Shown here: piece after piece, positions 26,029 through 35,285 of the stretch | Layout of the letters: every line of letters starts with the position of its first letter | Numbering within the stretch: position 1 is the first letter of the stretch | Assembly: GCF_900113115.1 (NCBI RefSeq) | Contig: NZ_FOOF01000013.1 | Coordinates: 62,001-126,000 of the forward strand | Length of the DNA stretch: 64,000 nt | DNA from: Duganella sp. CF458 | GTDB taxonomy: Bacteria > Pseudomonadota > Gammaproteobacteria > Burkholderiales > Burkholderiaceae_D | Direction of reading: 5' to 3' | The notes under the pieces: model-generated | Database searches by the model: none | What the model was told of the DNA's origin: nothing | What the model saw: the letters and a program-made list of their open reading frames with translations, nothing else | Program-made: the position numbers and the translations under genes

Positions 26029-27003
26029 TCATCCTAGCAAGAACTGCTCGATTTCAGCGCCCGGTTCGCCTCGCCCTTCCAGCCTTCCCGCCGCCAATCG
26101 CACGCGCTGCGCCAGCTCCTCGCGCCGCGCCGGCTGTTCCAGCGCGCGCGCCAGCGCCTGGCGCATGGCCGCCACATCGTCGTGCGGCACGAAGCCCGGG
26201 TAGTCTTCTCCAAGATAGGCTTCGATCGCCTCGTGGCGGGTTGCCACCAGCGGCTTTCCATGCCGCAGGACACGCAGCAGCACGCTTTGCCCGCACGCTT
26301 CGCCGAGTCCGCGCAGCGGCATCGCCACCACGCTGCTGCGCGCCAGCAGGCCTTCGAATTCAGCCTCCGGCAGATCGCGCAGGATGCGCGTGCTGTCGCG
26401 CGCCGGCTGGCGGATCTGGTTGCGCTGCGATGCGACGATGACCAGCGGCGCCGGCAGCGGTTCGGCCGCCTCCAGCAGCAGGTCGTAATCGCGGTTGGAG
26501 AAACCACCGGCGAAAATGCTGCCGTCATCGTCCTGTGGCGACGCGCGCCCATCGAGCTCCTGCCGCCAAAGATGGCAATGCACGTCCTGCGGCGCCATGC
26601 CGACAGCCTGTACCAGGTTGCGCGCCTCGCCGGGCGAAAAGGCGATAAAGCCCAGGCCCGGCACGCGTAGCGTACGCAGCACGCGGTCGGCAAGGCGGCG
26701 CGCCCGCTTGCCGTGCACGAAGCAACTCATCACCAGCAGGCGTTCCGGCCGCGGCACAAGGCGCGCCTTGACCAGCGCCAGCACCGGCAACGCCTGCCAG
26801 CCGACGACCAGCAAGCGGTCCTTGGTCGTCCACAGGCCGAAACAGCGCAGCAGCTTGGGCGAGAACATCGACAGCACAATGGCGAGCTTGCCGCTCATCC
26901 CCGGCGTGCCGGAACCGACCACCGTCACGCGCGCACCGCGATCGCGCAGGTAGTCGGTGATATCCCGATAGCTGCCGGCTTGCGGAAGAAGCACATGGAT
27001 CAT
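26029..27003 (-). CDS. Glycosyltransferase-like protein (GT-B fold, divergent)
   Basis: 324 residues from the ATG at 27001-27003, which overlaps the upstream stop as ATGA. The open frame extends about 100 codons further upstream, but that part lies over another gene and is not protein-like. The protein begins MIHVLLPQAGSYRDITDYLR. The C-terminal half has DGSIFAGGFSNRDYDLLLEA and EACGQSVLLRVLRHGKPLVA, resembling the donor site of GT4-like enzymes, although the classical EX7E motif is not clear. It is probably a glycosyltransferase of the EPS operon. A role as a pyruvyl or other modifying transferase cannot be ruled out. Confidence 0.75.
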   Translation of the reverse strand: MIHVLLPQAGSYRDITDYLRDRGARVTVVGSGTPGMSGKLAIVLSMFSPKLLRCFGLWTTKDRLLVVGWQALPVLALVKARLVPRPERLLVMSCFVHGKRARRLADRVLRTLRVPGLGFIAFSPGEARNLVQAVGMAPQDVHCHLWRQELDGRASPQDDDGSIFAGGFSNRDYDLLLEAAEPLPAPLVIVASQRNQIRQPARDSTRILRDLPEAEFEGLLARSSVVAMPLRGLGEACGQSVLLRVLRHGKPLVATRHEAIEAYLGEDYPGFVPHDDVAAMRQALARALEQPARREELAQRVRLAAGRLEGRGEPGAEIEQFLLG

Positions 27004-28121
27004 GGCCGCCTTCCCTCCGCCACCACTTCGCGCAGGATCTGCAGGTATTGGCGGCTGACTACATCGGCTGTGTGCTCCGACGCATAGCGCAAGGCGCCGC
27101 CGTCCTGCAAGGTGCTGTAGTACTCCGCGTCGTCGTACAGGCGATTGATGGTGGCCAGCATGGCCGGCACGTCCTGCGGCATCATGCCGGTCCAGCCGGG
27201 CACGATGCTGAACGTCGATTGCGGGCACAGGACCGGTGTGCGGGTCGACCACGAATCGCACAGGAAGCCCCAGCCGGAATGGCTTTCCGTGTAGGCAAAC
27301 CATGCCGACGACAGGCGCTGCAACGCCTCGATCCGGGTCACCCCTTCCACATGTTCGACACGATCGCCCAGCCGCTCCTGCAATTTTTTCACGATATGGG
27401 CATACGGCCCGCGGCCAATGACCACGAAGCGCTCCACCGGCGTGTGTTCAAGGATGGCCGGCACGGTCTCCAGCCAGCGCTCGCAATTCTTGTGGCGGAT
27501 CAGCGAGCCGACGTAGATCATTTCACCCTGCCGCCGTTCGCGCGCCGGGCGCCAGTCCGCCGGCCGCTGCGCGCAATGCGCCGCATAATAAGCGCGCCGC
27601 CCGCGCAAGCCAAGCGTTGCCAGCTGCGGCAAGTCGGCAGGATCATTGCTCATCAGCGCATCCACCTGCCCGCACACCTGCCACCAGCGCATGCGCCCGG
27701 CGACGCGGCCGATGGCCGGCACGCCGCCGTAATAACGCCGGCGCAGCAATTGCACCGGATCGGCCGACTCCACGCGCAGCAGCACCGGCACCGGGTACAG
27801 TGGCCGCAGCAGTTCCAGCAACGGCAAGCTGTGGAAGGAATTCACCAGCAGCACATCAGGCTTGAAGGCGTCGGCGATTTCACGCACCTGCGGCAGGTAG
27901 CGCTCCGCCTCATGCGACAGCGCGCGCAGGCTGGGAAAGATGCGGTGGATCGGCACGCCCTGGAAATTCTCGTAGGCCGCGCCCGTCTCCGAACTCTTCA
28001 GCGCGGACACGCGCGACGTCACGACTTGCACCGCCACGCCTTTCGCCACCAGCGGCGGCAGCACGTGCGCCACCTCGTCGAAGGTGGGATTCAACCCGGG
28101 ATAGATGGCAAGTACTTTCAT
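27000..28121 (-). CDS. Glycosyltransferase-like protein
   Basis: 373 residues beginning MKVLAIYPGLNPTFDEVAHV. It has the two-domain GT-B look: an N-terminal half with PDVLLVNSFHSLPLLELLRP and a C-terminal half with MIYVGSLIRHKNCERWLETV and ERFVVIGRGPYAHIVKKLQE. The donor region is SHSGWGFLCDSWSTRTPVLC, which differs from the standard GT4 glutamate motif; here the usual EG is SG. Thus it is likely active but diverged, or uses another donor. It is ATGA-coupled to both the flippase gene before it and the next glycosyltransferase after it. The acceptor is expected to be the growing undecaprenyl-linked EPS unit. Confidence 0.8.
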   Translation of the reverse strand: MKVLAIYPGLNPTFDEVAHVLPPLVAKGVAVQVVTSRVSALKSSETGAAYENFQGVPIHRIFPSLRALSHEAERYLPQVREIADAFKPDVLLVNSFHSLPLLELLRPLYPVPVLLRVESADPVQLLRRRYYGGVPAIGRVAGRMRWWQVCGQVDALMSNDPADLPQLATLGLRGRRAYYAAHCAQRPADWRPARERRQGEMIYVGSLIRHKNCERWLETVPAILEHTPVERFVVIGRGPYAHIVKKLQERLGDRVEHVEGVTRIEALQRLSSAWFAYTESHSGWGFLCDSWSTRTPVLCPQSTFSIVPGWTGMMPQDVPAMLATINRLYDDAEYYSTLQDGGALRYASEHTADVVSRQYLQILREVVAEGRRP

Positions 28122-29626
28122 GAAACCTCGCGCAGTAGTTGGCGTCCCAGCACTCGGTTGATAAGCTGTCGATCTTTCTCATCAATCGCACCCGACAATA
28201 ACAGCGCTACCGCAAAAACGGCGCACAACAGCAGAGTTCCCACGGTAGCAGCCAGCACGCCTTGCCCCGGCAACAGCCATGCCACAACGGCCGCCGCACC
28301 GATCGCCAGCAAGGCGCGCGCCCACCAGCGCCAGCCCAGTGGCCAGGCGAAGCCGCGCCGCCGCATGCCTGCCACGACCAGCCCGTTCACGATCAACTCG
28401 TTGCCCAGCAAGGCTGCCGGCACCAGCCACAGTCCCAGCGTCGCGGCACCGGGCCAGGCCAGCACAGGCAGCACCAGCAAGGAGCACAGCGACGCCAGTG
28501 CCCACATCCCCATCAGGCCAACCGCATTGCACACCACGTTGAGGATCAGGCGATGCAGGCGCAGCGCCAACCAGCCGCACAACACCGCAAACAACAGACG
28601 GTATTCGCCGAAGCGCCCGCCGCTGGCCAGCTGCAGCACCAGGTCGCCGTACACCGCCGCTACCGCCAGCACCGGCAACAAGCTCAGTGCACTGACCTTG
28701 AACACGAAATGCGCCCAGCGCTGCAGTTCGCCGTAATCGCGATTGCCGGCATACGCGCCAATCATGCGCGAGCGCACTACCGAGAAAATCACCATGCCCG
28801 GCATGTAGTTGCGGATGATATCGGTCAAACGCAGGACGAATCCCAGCCCCGCCATGGCTTCCGGCGCCTGGCTGCGCGCGAGCAACAGGATCAGGCAGGA
28901 CGGCGAATACAGGTATTCCACAATGCCGCTGGCATAGTTATGCAGGGCCACCGCCCGCATCTGCGCGCGGCTTGGCTGCTGCCACCCCTGCTGCGCCTGC
29001 GCCGGCAGCTTGCGCACGGCATGGGCGACGAATGCCGCCCCCAGCAGCAGCGCGCCAACGCTGGCCCCGAGCTCCGCCAGCAGCAGCGTGCGCGCCGTGC
29101 CGCCATCGATTGCCAGCAAGGCGCAGGCAATGACCGTGCCGCGCAGCACCGTGACGATCTGCATGCGCGTTTGCAGGGCCAGCGCTTCCAGCGTGTTGTC
29201 GCGCAGGATGCGCATCACGCCCTCCACCACCAGCAGGATCGCCACCACGGCTGCCAGTTCGGGCGGGAAGCTGGCAGGCAGCCAATCCAAGCCGCGCGCC
29301 AGCCATACACCGCCGGCCACCAGCCCCAGCAGCAACAGGCGGCAAGCCGCCACGCCGATGACCAGGCGCGCCAGCGCATGGCGGCTGCCGCGCAGGCGAT
29401 ATTCGGGAAGGAAACGCAACAGGACCCAATCGAGGCCAAAGCTCGATAGCCCAAGGACGAGTTCCACCAGCGCCATGCCGACCACATAGTGGCCGAATTC
29501 GGCAGCCGGCAGCACGCGTGCCGACAGCCCAAGCACGCTGGCTGTCAGCACGGCGGTAGGCACCTTGCCTACCAGGAAAGCGGCGATATTGCGCCGCGTC
29601 TGGGAGCCCGAGTATGGTGCGGTCAT
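28118..29626 (-). CDS. Polysaccharide flippase (Wzx/MOP superfamily)
   Basis: 502 residues with about 12-14 hydrophobic segments spread over the whole length, the pattern of Wzx flippases and other polysaccharide transporters of the MOP superfamily. The N-terminus reads SQTRRNIAAFLVGKVPTAVL and the next segment has LPAAEFGHYVVGMALVELVL, a common N-terminal flippase signature. It should move the undecaprenyl-diphosphate-linked repeat unit from the cytoplasm to the periplasm for polymerisation. It lies 25 bases after the secreted heparinase-like gene and is ATGA-coupled to a glycosyltransferase. Together with the polymerase-like protein at 32181-33719 it supports a Wzx/Wzy-type assembly route. 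Confidence 0.9.
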   Translation of the reverse strand: MTAPYSGSQTRRNIAAFLVGKVPTAVLTASVLGLSARVLPAAEFGHYVVGMALVELVLGLSSFGLDWVLLRFLPEYRLRGSRHALARLVIGVAACRLLLLGLVAGGVWLARGLDWLPASFPPELAAVVAILLVVEGVMRILRDNTLEALALQTRMQIVTVLRGTVIACALLAIDGGTARTLLLAELGASVGALLLGAAFVAHAVRKLPAQAQQGWQQPSRAQMRAVALHNYASGIVEYLYSPSCLILLLARSQAPEAMAGLGFVLRLTDIIRNYMPGMVIFSVVRSRMIGAYAGNRDYGELQRWAHFVFKVSALSLLPVLAVAAVYGDLVLQLASGGRFGEYRLLFAVLCGWLALRLHRLILNVVCNAVGLMGMWALASLCSLLVLPVLAWPGAATLGLWLVPAALLGNELIVNGLVVAGMRRRGFAWPLGWRWWARALLAIGAAAVVAWLLPGQGVLAATVGTLLLCAVFAVALLLSGAIDEKDRQLINRVLGRQLLREVS

Positions 29627-29651
29627 AGCATGGCTCAGTCTCCCCGGCGGC

Positions 29652-32027
29652 TCAAGGCAGCGGCAGCGTGATGGTCTGGCTGCCCACCGTCAGCACGCGG
29701 CTGGTGGTGCCGGTGGTCAGCTTGACCGCCGGCTTCTTGCAGCCCACGTCCAGCAACACCACGAACTCGCCCTTGACTGCGGCCGGACGCGTAAATGCCG
29801 CATGGCCCTCAATGCCGGTGCGCGGCGCCGGTCCGTCGCGCTTGACCAGGGTGGTCCCCGGCGTGATCGACTTCACGCACAGCGAACGGTCGCCGTTGAC
29901 GATGGTTGCCGTGCCGTCCGCATTGGCCGTGATGGCCACCGCAGCATGGAAATTCCATTCCCAGGCATGGGCCACCGGTGCGGTCAGCGTATCCATGACC
30001 ACGGCCGCATCCTGGCTGCGGAAATACCATACCTTGCGCCGATTCAGCGACAGCGCGCCTTCGAATGCCGGCGTCGCATCGCCCTCCACGTAGTCCATGG
30101 CGGAGGTGGTCGAGAAGCCGGTGATCTTGCCGTTGCGGCCCAGGTTCACCGTATTGCCTTCGATCCGCTGTCCAATGCCATTGTCGTAGGTGACCGCGTT
30201 ATGCGACTTGGTCGCGCGGTACCAGCTGCTCCACAAGGGCGAGCCGTACCAGTCGTAATAACCGGCCTCGATCAGCAAACGCTTGCCGCCGCTGTTCAAC
30301 ACGATCGAATTCTGGTCGCCGTGGCTGTGGTTATACGAGCCGTAAGGGCTGGCCTTGAAATACAGCGAAGTGCGTTTCGTGTCGGCCATCGAGCTGTGCA
30401 TGGCGGCCCAGCCCACGCTCGGGTAGAACGCACCGTTCGGCGGCGGCACCGCGCTCGCGACAGTGTTGACCGGCAGCGGCGATGGCGCCTGCAGCAGCGT
30501 CAACGGGTCTTCCACCCCGGTCATGCTGTTGTAGTACCACTTGGCAGCCGGCGTATTGAAGCGCGAAGCGAAAGCCTTCAACAGATAGGTGTTCGGCACG
30601 TCTTCATGGCCATCGCCGAACACATGGTTCGGCGTACCGGGCGGCACGAAGTGCGCCATGAAGCGCAGGAAGCCGTCCGACCAGGGCTTGCGGTAGATCG
30701 AAACACCGAGCGCCTGGCTCAGCGGGTCCCAGATCTGCACCGAAAAGTCGGCCGCCGCCTGGCCGTATGCGGTACCGTTGGCATAGCCCCCTTCCGGTCC
30801 GCTCCAGGTGTAGACCTGGTGCACATAGGTGCGCACGGCGAAGTCGAACCAGGTCTGGGCCGCCGGCACATCGCCCAGGTTGAGGGCCGCGATCAGGGCC
30901 AGGAAGCCCAGCGTATTGCCGCCATGGGCATCGTAAGGATACTGGTCCATGCGGCCATTGCTGCCGGCAAGATCGTTGTAGATATCGGTAGTGCGGCGCG
31001 CGATATTCGATTGCCAGCTGGCCTTGCGCGTCGCGTCGAGGTTATTCCACAACATGTCCAGCGCCTTCGACAGCGACATCGCAATGGTGCGGGTCGCCTG
31101 GTCCTGGTTGGCATAACTGGTCGGCCCGGTCGGGCTCAACGCCGCCAGCTCATCGCCGCGCTTGATCGCTTCGTTCAGGTAAGCGGTAGCGATCGCCTCG
31201 CCCTGTTTCAAGCGGTACAACAGGGCTGCCGCTTCCACCTGATGCGCGGTGCGGTTGATGCGGTTGCGGATGTCCGAGTTCTGGTTGCTGAGCGCGGTGG
31301 TCATGGTCCCGCTGCTCAGCAGCGGCCAATCGCTGTCCTTGACCGGCGCCATGCTCATGCGCGACTGCACGGTTTCGATCAGGCGCCGCACCTGGTCGCC
31401 GCGCTCGGTGACCGTGGCCGTATTCCATTTCAGGTAAGGCAGGAAAGTCGGCGACAGCATGCGCGAGCGGCCATGCCGCAGCACATTGTCGCGCAAGGTC
31501 GCATTGTCGTACACCTCGAACTTGGTGGCGCTGCTGTCGATGGTGAAACTGCGCACGGTCGACCAGTCTTTCGCCACCGTTTCAGCCAACGGCACCACCG
31601 CAGCTTCGGCAGCCGCTTCGATCTGGGCCAGGTTGGAACCGGCGGCCTTGGCCTTGGCGCGCGCCGCCGCATCGGCATCGTTCATCGCTTGCGTGCGGGT
31701 AAAAGGCGCGACTTTCCAGGTATAGATGCCGGCAGTGGGGAACGCATGGGTCGGCAACAGCCAGTTGCGCGGTACCGCATGCTTGATCGGCGATGCGGTG
31801 CCCGGCGGCTGGATGATCACCAGGTACCAGGTGGACGAGGTCGCAATCGGATAACGCGACCAGGAAAAGCCGGGCGGATTCTGCGGCTGCAACTGCATTT
31901 TGTCCGGCGCGGGGCGTACGGCTTCGATGTTGGCGGAGATCGCCCAGTCGGCGCGACTGGCGGGGGCGAACGTGCTCAGGGCTGCGAAAACGGCATAGGG
32001 CAAGAGGGAATATTTAACGAATTTCAT
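29652..32027 (-). CDS. Secreted heparinase II/III-like polysaccharide lyase
   Basis: 791 residues from the ATG at 32025-32027, chosen because GGAGAG stands 6-7 bases upstream and it opens a signal peptide cut near residue 26 (PASRA). A beta-sandwich N-terminus (about 30-150, with the DUF4962-like LQLQPQNPPGFSWSR-type start) is followed by an alpha/alpha toroid (about 180-480) and a heparinase II/III-like beta domain (about 510-790). Motifs include YDAHGGNTLGFLALIAALN, FGDGHEDVPN, YGSYNHSHGDQNSIVLNSGG and WYRATKSHNAVTYDNG. Such enzymes eliminate at uronic acid residues, which fits the AlgD gene nearby. Being exported, it could trim the polymer in the periplasm or outside. It has a 153-base leader with dyad symmetry. 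Confidence 0.88.
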   Translation of the reverse strand: MKFVKYSLLPYAVFAALSTFAPASRADWAISANIEAVRPAPDKMQLQPQNPPGFSWSRYPIATSSTWYLVIIQPPGTASPIKHAVPRNWLLPTHAFPTAGIYTWKVAPFTRTQAMNDADAAARAKAKAAGSNLAQIEAAAEAAVVPLAETVAKDWSTVRSFTIDSSATKFEVYDNATLRDNVLRHGRSRMLSPTFLPYLKWNTATVTERGDQVRRLIETVQSRMSMAPVKDSDWPLLSSGTMTTALSNQNSDIRNRINRTAHQVEAAALLYRLKQGEAIATAYLNEAIKRGDELAALSPTGPTSYANQDQATRTIAMSLSKALDMLWNNLDATRKASWQSNIARRTTDIYNDLAGSNGRMDQYPYDAHGGNTLGFLALIAALNLGDVPAAQTWFDFAVRTYVHQVYTWSGPEGGYANGTAYGQAAADFSVQIWDPLSQALGVSIYRKPWSDGFLRFMAHFVPPGTPNHVFGDGHEDVPNTYLLKAFASRFNTPAAKWYYNSMTGVEDPLTLLQAPSPLPVNTVASAVPPPNGAFYPSVGWAAMHSSMADTKRTSLYFKASPYGSYNHSHGDQNSIVLNSGGKRLLIEAGYYDWYGSPLWSSWYRATKSHNAVTYDNGIGQRIEGNTVNLGRNGKITGFSTTSAMDYVEGDATPAFEGALSLNRRKVWYFRSQDAAVVMDTLTAPVAHAWEWNFHAAVAITANADGTATIVNGDRSLCVKSITPGTTLVKRDGPAPRTGIEGHAAFTRPAAVKGEFVVLLDVGCKKPAVKLTTGTTSRVLTVGSQTITLPLP

Positions 32028-32134
32028 GTGATACTCTCCAGACAATTTCGTTTGCGAATCAATAAGTTAACAACGCTTTTGATCCGCCACAACAAGGAAA
32101 GTCTACATCACGCATTTCACAAATTCGTTCCTGT

Positions 32135-32173
32135 GCGACAAAAGTTTTGTAACAGTGTCGCTCAGAAATGACA
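32135..32173. promoter_or_regulatory. Nested dyads in the gap between the polymerase-like and heparinase genes
   Basis: The 153-base gap 32028-32180 is the largest within the EPS operon. It holds arms GCGACA (32135-32140) and TGTCGC (32156-32161), the inner palindrome ACAAAAGTTTTGT (32138-32150), and a TGTC...GACA dyad at 32156-32173. This could be an internal promoter with operator, an mRNA processing hairpin or an attenuator. No convincing promoter boxes were found. Confidence 0.35.
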
Positions 32174-32180
32174 CAATTCC

Positions 32181-33719
32181 CTAGCGTTGGGACGCGCTGA
32201 AACGGCATAACTGGACAATCGTCCCCATGCACATCATCAGGAGCAGCTGGGCGGTGGGTTCATCCATCAGCGCGCGGTTATAGACCAGCATCATCAGGAA
32301 CAGCAACATGGCTGCGACGCAGGTATCGGCCAGCGCGAGCTGGGCCACGCTACCTTGTTTTCGGCGCACGTAGCGCCAGGCAGCTAGCAGGGAAAACAGT
32401 AGCATGGAGCCATAAGCGAGAGCGCCCAATAGGCCCACATCCCATAGCAAAATGCCGAGCGCGGTGGCATCGAGGTGCAAGGGCTGGTAACGCTTGGCAA
32501 CCTCCCCCGCACCAAGCAGGCCGGATGGCTTGGACGCGCCGGGGCCGTATCCCACCAGGCGGCGCGGCACCGTTGCCAGCGGGTCGTTGGCCCACAGCGC
32601 GAGCGAGGCGGCACGGCTGACTTCACCGGTGCGGTAATTGACGTTGTTCGGATCAAAGAAGTAGCCGCCGCCACGGTCCAGCTTCTCGGCCACGTTGTGC
32701 GCCGACTGCACCTTCTTGCCCCAGTACAGGGTTTCGTACACGGTATAGGTGGTGCCGATGAAAGCTGCCAGCAGCACGGCGAAACCGATGAAGGCAGCGA
32801 TGCTGCGCAGGATACGGCGCCGCAGCACCCAGGCCAGCACCAGCGGCAGCCAGATGAAGGCCGCCTTCACTTCACCGAGCAGGATGATGGCAAAGCCGAC
32901 CGCCTGGAACGCCCACATCGCCTTGCCCGACATCTGGCCCGCGTTCCAGCGCGCCGCCGCATAGCCCATGGCCAGCACGGTGAACAAGACCATGATGGCG
33001 CTGTTGCCGCCAAAGCCAGGCGTACCGCCAAAGGTGCCGACGATCGAATCGAAGCTGGTTGCCGTGGCAACGAAGAAGTGCTGGTACAACACGACCGGAA
33101 CCTGGATCAGCACCACCCAGAACATCATGCGCCAGCTGGCCTCCAAATGATTTTCCTTCCAGCGGAACCAGTACAAGGCGAACAGCACCGAGAACATCGG
33201 CAGCATGGCCTTGGCCGCGGAAAAAATCTGCGACTTGGGCACGCGATTGAACACCAGGCTGACGGCAAAGGCCGCCACAAACAGCAGCGCTGCGATTTCA
33301 ACGGTGGAGCCGTCACCCTTGCGCATGCGCCGCTGTTCGCGCTTGTGCACCACCAGGTCCAGCAGCGCGCGGCAGAAGAACAGGATCGCCAGGCCAAAGG
33401 CAAGCCAGGCGGACGGCCGCAATTTCAGGAAATACACGGCCGACCCTTGCAGCAGGAAGGTCAGCACGAACAGGCACCAGAACATGCCGTGCAGCGGCAG
33501 CACGAACAGCATCAGCACCGACAGCACGGCCGTGCCGACGATGGCTATCAGCGGCGGCGAATCGAGCCCGCCCACCATACCGACGAAAATCGCCAACAGC
33601 ATGAACGGCAGCAACAGCATCAGCGGCAGCCCGCGGTTCGGGCGGGCCAGTGCGCGTGGGTTGGCGGCCGCAGTCGCTGTCGCCGTCGCGGCGCGATGGA
33701 ACAATGGCAGGCGCATCAT
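32181..33719 (-). CDS. O-antigen ligase/polymerase-like membrane protein
   Basis: 512 residues with about 11-12 hydrophobic segments and a large periplasmic loop around residues 310-400 (YFFDPNNVNYRTGEVSR, GYGPGASKPSGLLGAGE). This is the general plan of Wzy polymerases and WaaL ligases. The cytoplasmic N-terminus is Ala/Arg-rich, and two ATGs are adjacent (33717-33719 and 33714-33716), with GGGGG close upstream. In an operon with a flippase and chain-length regulator, polymerisation of the repeat is the likeliest job. Sequence identity among such proteins is low, so ligase activity is possible. It starts 6 bases after epsI. Confidence 0.8.
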   Translation of the reverse strand: MMRLPLFHRAATATATAAANPRALARPNRGLPLMLLLPFMLLAIFVGMVGGLDSPPLIAIVGTAVLSVLMLFVLPLHGMFWCLFVLTFLLQGSAVYFLKLRPSAWLAFGLAILFFCRALLDLVVHKREQRRMRKGDGSTVEIAALLFVAAFAVSLVFNRVPKSQIFSAAKAMLPMFSVLFALYWFRWKENHLEASWRMMFWVVLIQVPVVLYQHFFVATATSFDSIVGTFGGTPGFGGNSAIMVLFTVLAMGYAAARWNAGQMSGKAMWAFQAVGFAIILLGEVKAAFIWLPLVLAWVLRRRILRSIAAFIGFAVLLAAFIGTTYTVYETLYWGKKVQSAHNVAEKLDRGGGYFFDPNNVNYRTGEVSRAASLALWANDPLATVPRRLVGYGPGASKPSGLLGAGEVAKRYQPLHLDATALGILLWDVGLLGALAYGSMLLFSLLAAWRYVRRKQGSVAQLALADTCVAAMLLFLMMLVYNRALMDEPTAQLLLMMCMGTIVQLCRFSASQR

Positions 33720-33725
33720 CGCCCC

Positions 33726-34412
33726 CTATTCGCCGAACACGCCGACCAGGCGCTCGCGTGCGGGCCGATCGAGCGCCGCCAGCAGCGAACGCACGAACTG
33801 GTCTTGCAGCGCGTAAGCCGTCCCGGTTTCGGCGCTGATGCTGGATACCCTCACCAGCATCCCGTCCGGCACCGTGCCGCTCAAGCCGTAGCGCAATTCC
33901 TGCAAGCGCTGCTCGACGCCCGGCATGGTGGCCTTGCGCCCGACCGTGATCCAATAGGTGATCGGCTCCTGGCGCGCCCCGGCAATGGCAAACAGGCGCT
34001 TCACCGGCAACACGCCAATGCCGGTATCGAGCCTGCCCTGCTCGCCGTCGCGCACGGTGAAGCCTTGCGCCGTATAGCATACTTCCGGCTTGTGCACGCC
34101 CATATTGTCGCTCTGGTCGCCGCCGTAAGCGATCGACAGCATGATGCGTTCGCCATTGCGGTTGACGTAGGTACGGCTCAGCGTCTGGTTGTAGATCTTG
34201 TCCAGCTTGGCCTGGGTGGCGGGATCGACCTGCAGCGGGATGACCCGTGCGTCGACCTGCCATTCGCCGAAATTGCGCGGCACCATCTGCTCCAGGCTGA
34301 AGCGCCCCGCCGTATCGGCCATGCGTGCGGTCGGCGTCAGGGCCCGCGTCACCGCAGCGGAACACACCATCAGCGCGCCCAGCACGACGCTTACCATCAT
34401 CGATTTTTTCAT
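33726..34412 (-). CDS. epsI: Exosortase-associated protein EpsI (XrtB type)
   Basis: 228 residues from the ATG at 34410-34412, which overlaps the xrtB stop as ATGA; the upstream part of the open frame lies over xrtB and is not protein-like. One N-terminal hydrophobic segment (about residues 5-22) acts as signal or anchor. The periplasmic domain has MVPRNFGEWQVD, KIYNQTLSRTYVNRNGERIM, SIAYGGDQSDNMGVHKPEVC and ITYWITVGRKAT. The HKPEVCY segment with its cysteine is the family hallmark. EpsI proteins occur next to or fused with exosortases and are needed for EPS in some strains. Biochemical role is unknown; assistance to the exosortase or to polymer export is inferred. Confidence 0.9.
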   Translation of the reverse strand: MKKSMMVSVVLGALMVCSAAVTRALTPTARMADTAGRFSLEQMVPRNFGEWQVDARVIPLQVDPATQAKLDKIYNQTLSRTYVNRNGERIMLSIAYGGDQSDNMGVHKPEVCYTAQGFTVRDGEQGRLDTGIGVLPVKRLFAIAGARQEPITYWITVGRKATMPGVEQRLQELRYGLSGTVPDGMLVRVSSISAETGTAYALQDQFVRSLLAALDRPARERLVGVFGE

Positions 34413-35284
34413 GAATTGCGCCACTTGACGAACCATTGCAGGAAAGCGTCCACGCCGATAATCAGCAGCAGCGCCGTAATGAACAGCACCATGCCGGCAA
34501 AGCCATGCAGGAAGCCCTGCCCGGCCGCGTCGCCGAGGTAATAGGTCACCAGCGACAGCGTGATCACCCGGATCACGTTGGCGGTAAAGGAGATCGGGAT
34601 GATCAGCAAGGCCAGCGCCACGTTGCGGAAGGCCGAGGAATGACGCACCACGTTCAGGTAGAACAGTCCGAGCGCTTCCAGCGTCAACAGCGTTTGCAGG
34701 CCGGCGCAGGCATCGGCCACCAGCAACTGGTACTGTCCCACTTGCAGGATCACGCCGCTGCGCGCGATCGGATACCCCGCCGCATACATCAGGTGTTCGG
34801 TAGCCCATGACACCGCCATCTTCATCGGCATGGTCAGCATGCCGACCAACGGTCCCGGCAGCGGCACCATAAAGGCCATGAAGAAGAAGGCAAACCATTG
34901 CACGCGCAGCGCGCCATGGCCGCATTTGAGCATCAGCACCGCAGCCAGCAGCAGGATGAAGGAGGCAATCTCGAAGGCGACGATGCCTTGCGAGCGGCCC
35001 AGGATATATGCCAGCAAGCCCACGCCCAGCACCGGCCAGCCGGTGGCGGACGGCTGGCCGTCCGCGCGCGCCAGCATGGCCGGCCATTGCCGGTACATCA
35101 GCCACAAGGCGAGCAGCAGGATGATCGGTCCATGGGCTTGCTCCTCGGTGGCCCACAAGCCGGTGAACAGGCGGTGGAAGGTGGGCACATACAGCACCAG
35201 CATGCCGAGCAACACCGGCAGCCAGTCGGGCAGCGCGTCGCGTTTCTCTTCGAGAAGCGGGCGGATGGCCAGGCCCGGATCCAC
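34409..35284 (-). CDS. xrtB: Exosortase B (XrtB)
   Basis: 291 residues from a GTG at 35282-35284, one base after the epsG stop and with GGAG seven bases upstream. About eight transmembrane helices are visible. The exosortase active site is present: Cys193 in LLVADACAGLQTLLTLEAL, Arg239 in TANVIRVITL and His260 in GFLHGFAGMV. The enzyme is a cysteine transpeptidase-like protease of the inner membrane. It should recognise PEP-CTERM tails such as those at 5280-5355, 10630-10690 and 44900-44990 and cut at the proline motif. Its place between epsG and epsI is the standard XrtB order. A further start inside the frame would lose only a short cytoplasmic segment. Confidence 0.95.
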   Translation of the reverse strand: MDPGLAIRPLLEEKRDALPDWLPVLLGMLVLYVPTFHRLFTGLWATEEQAHGPIILLLALWLMYRQWPAMLARADGQPSATGWPVLGVGLLAYILGRSQGIVAFEIASFILLLAAVLMLKCGHGALRVQWFAFFFMAFMVPLPGPLVGMLTMPMKMAVSWATEHLMYAAGYPIARSGVILQVGQYQLLVADACAGLQTLLTLEALGLFYLNVVRHSSAFRNVALALLIIPISFTANVIRVITLSLVTYYLGDAAGQGFLHGFAGMVLFITALLLIIGVDAFLQWFVKWRNS

Positions 35285-35285
35285 G

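Noticed and set aside
34413..35156. N-terminal extension of the epsI frame
   Set aside because: This part lies over xrtB in another frame and is Arg/Gly/Ala-rich. EpsI homology and signal sequence begin at the ATG at 34412.
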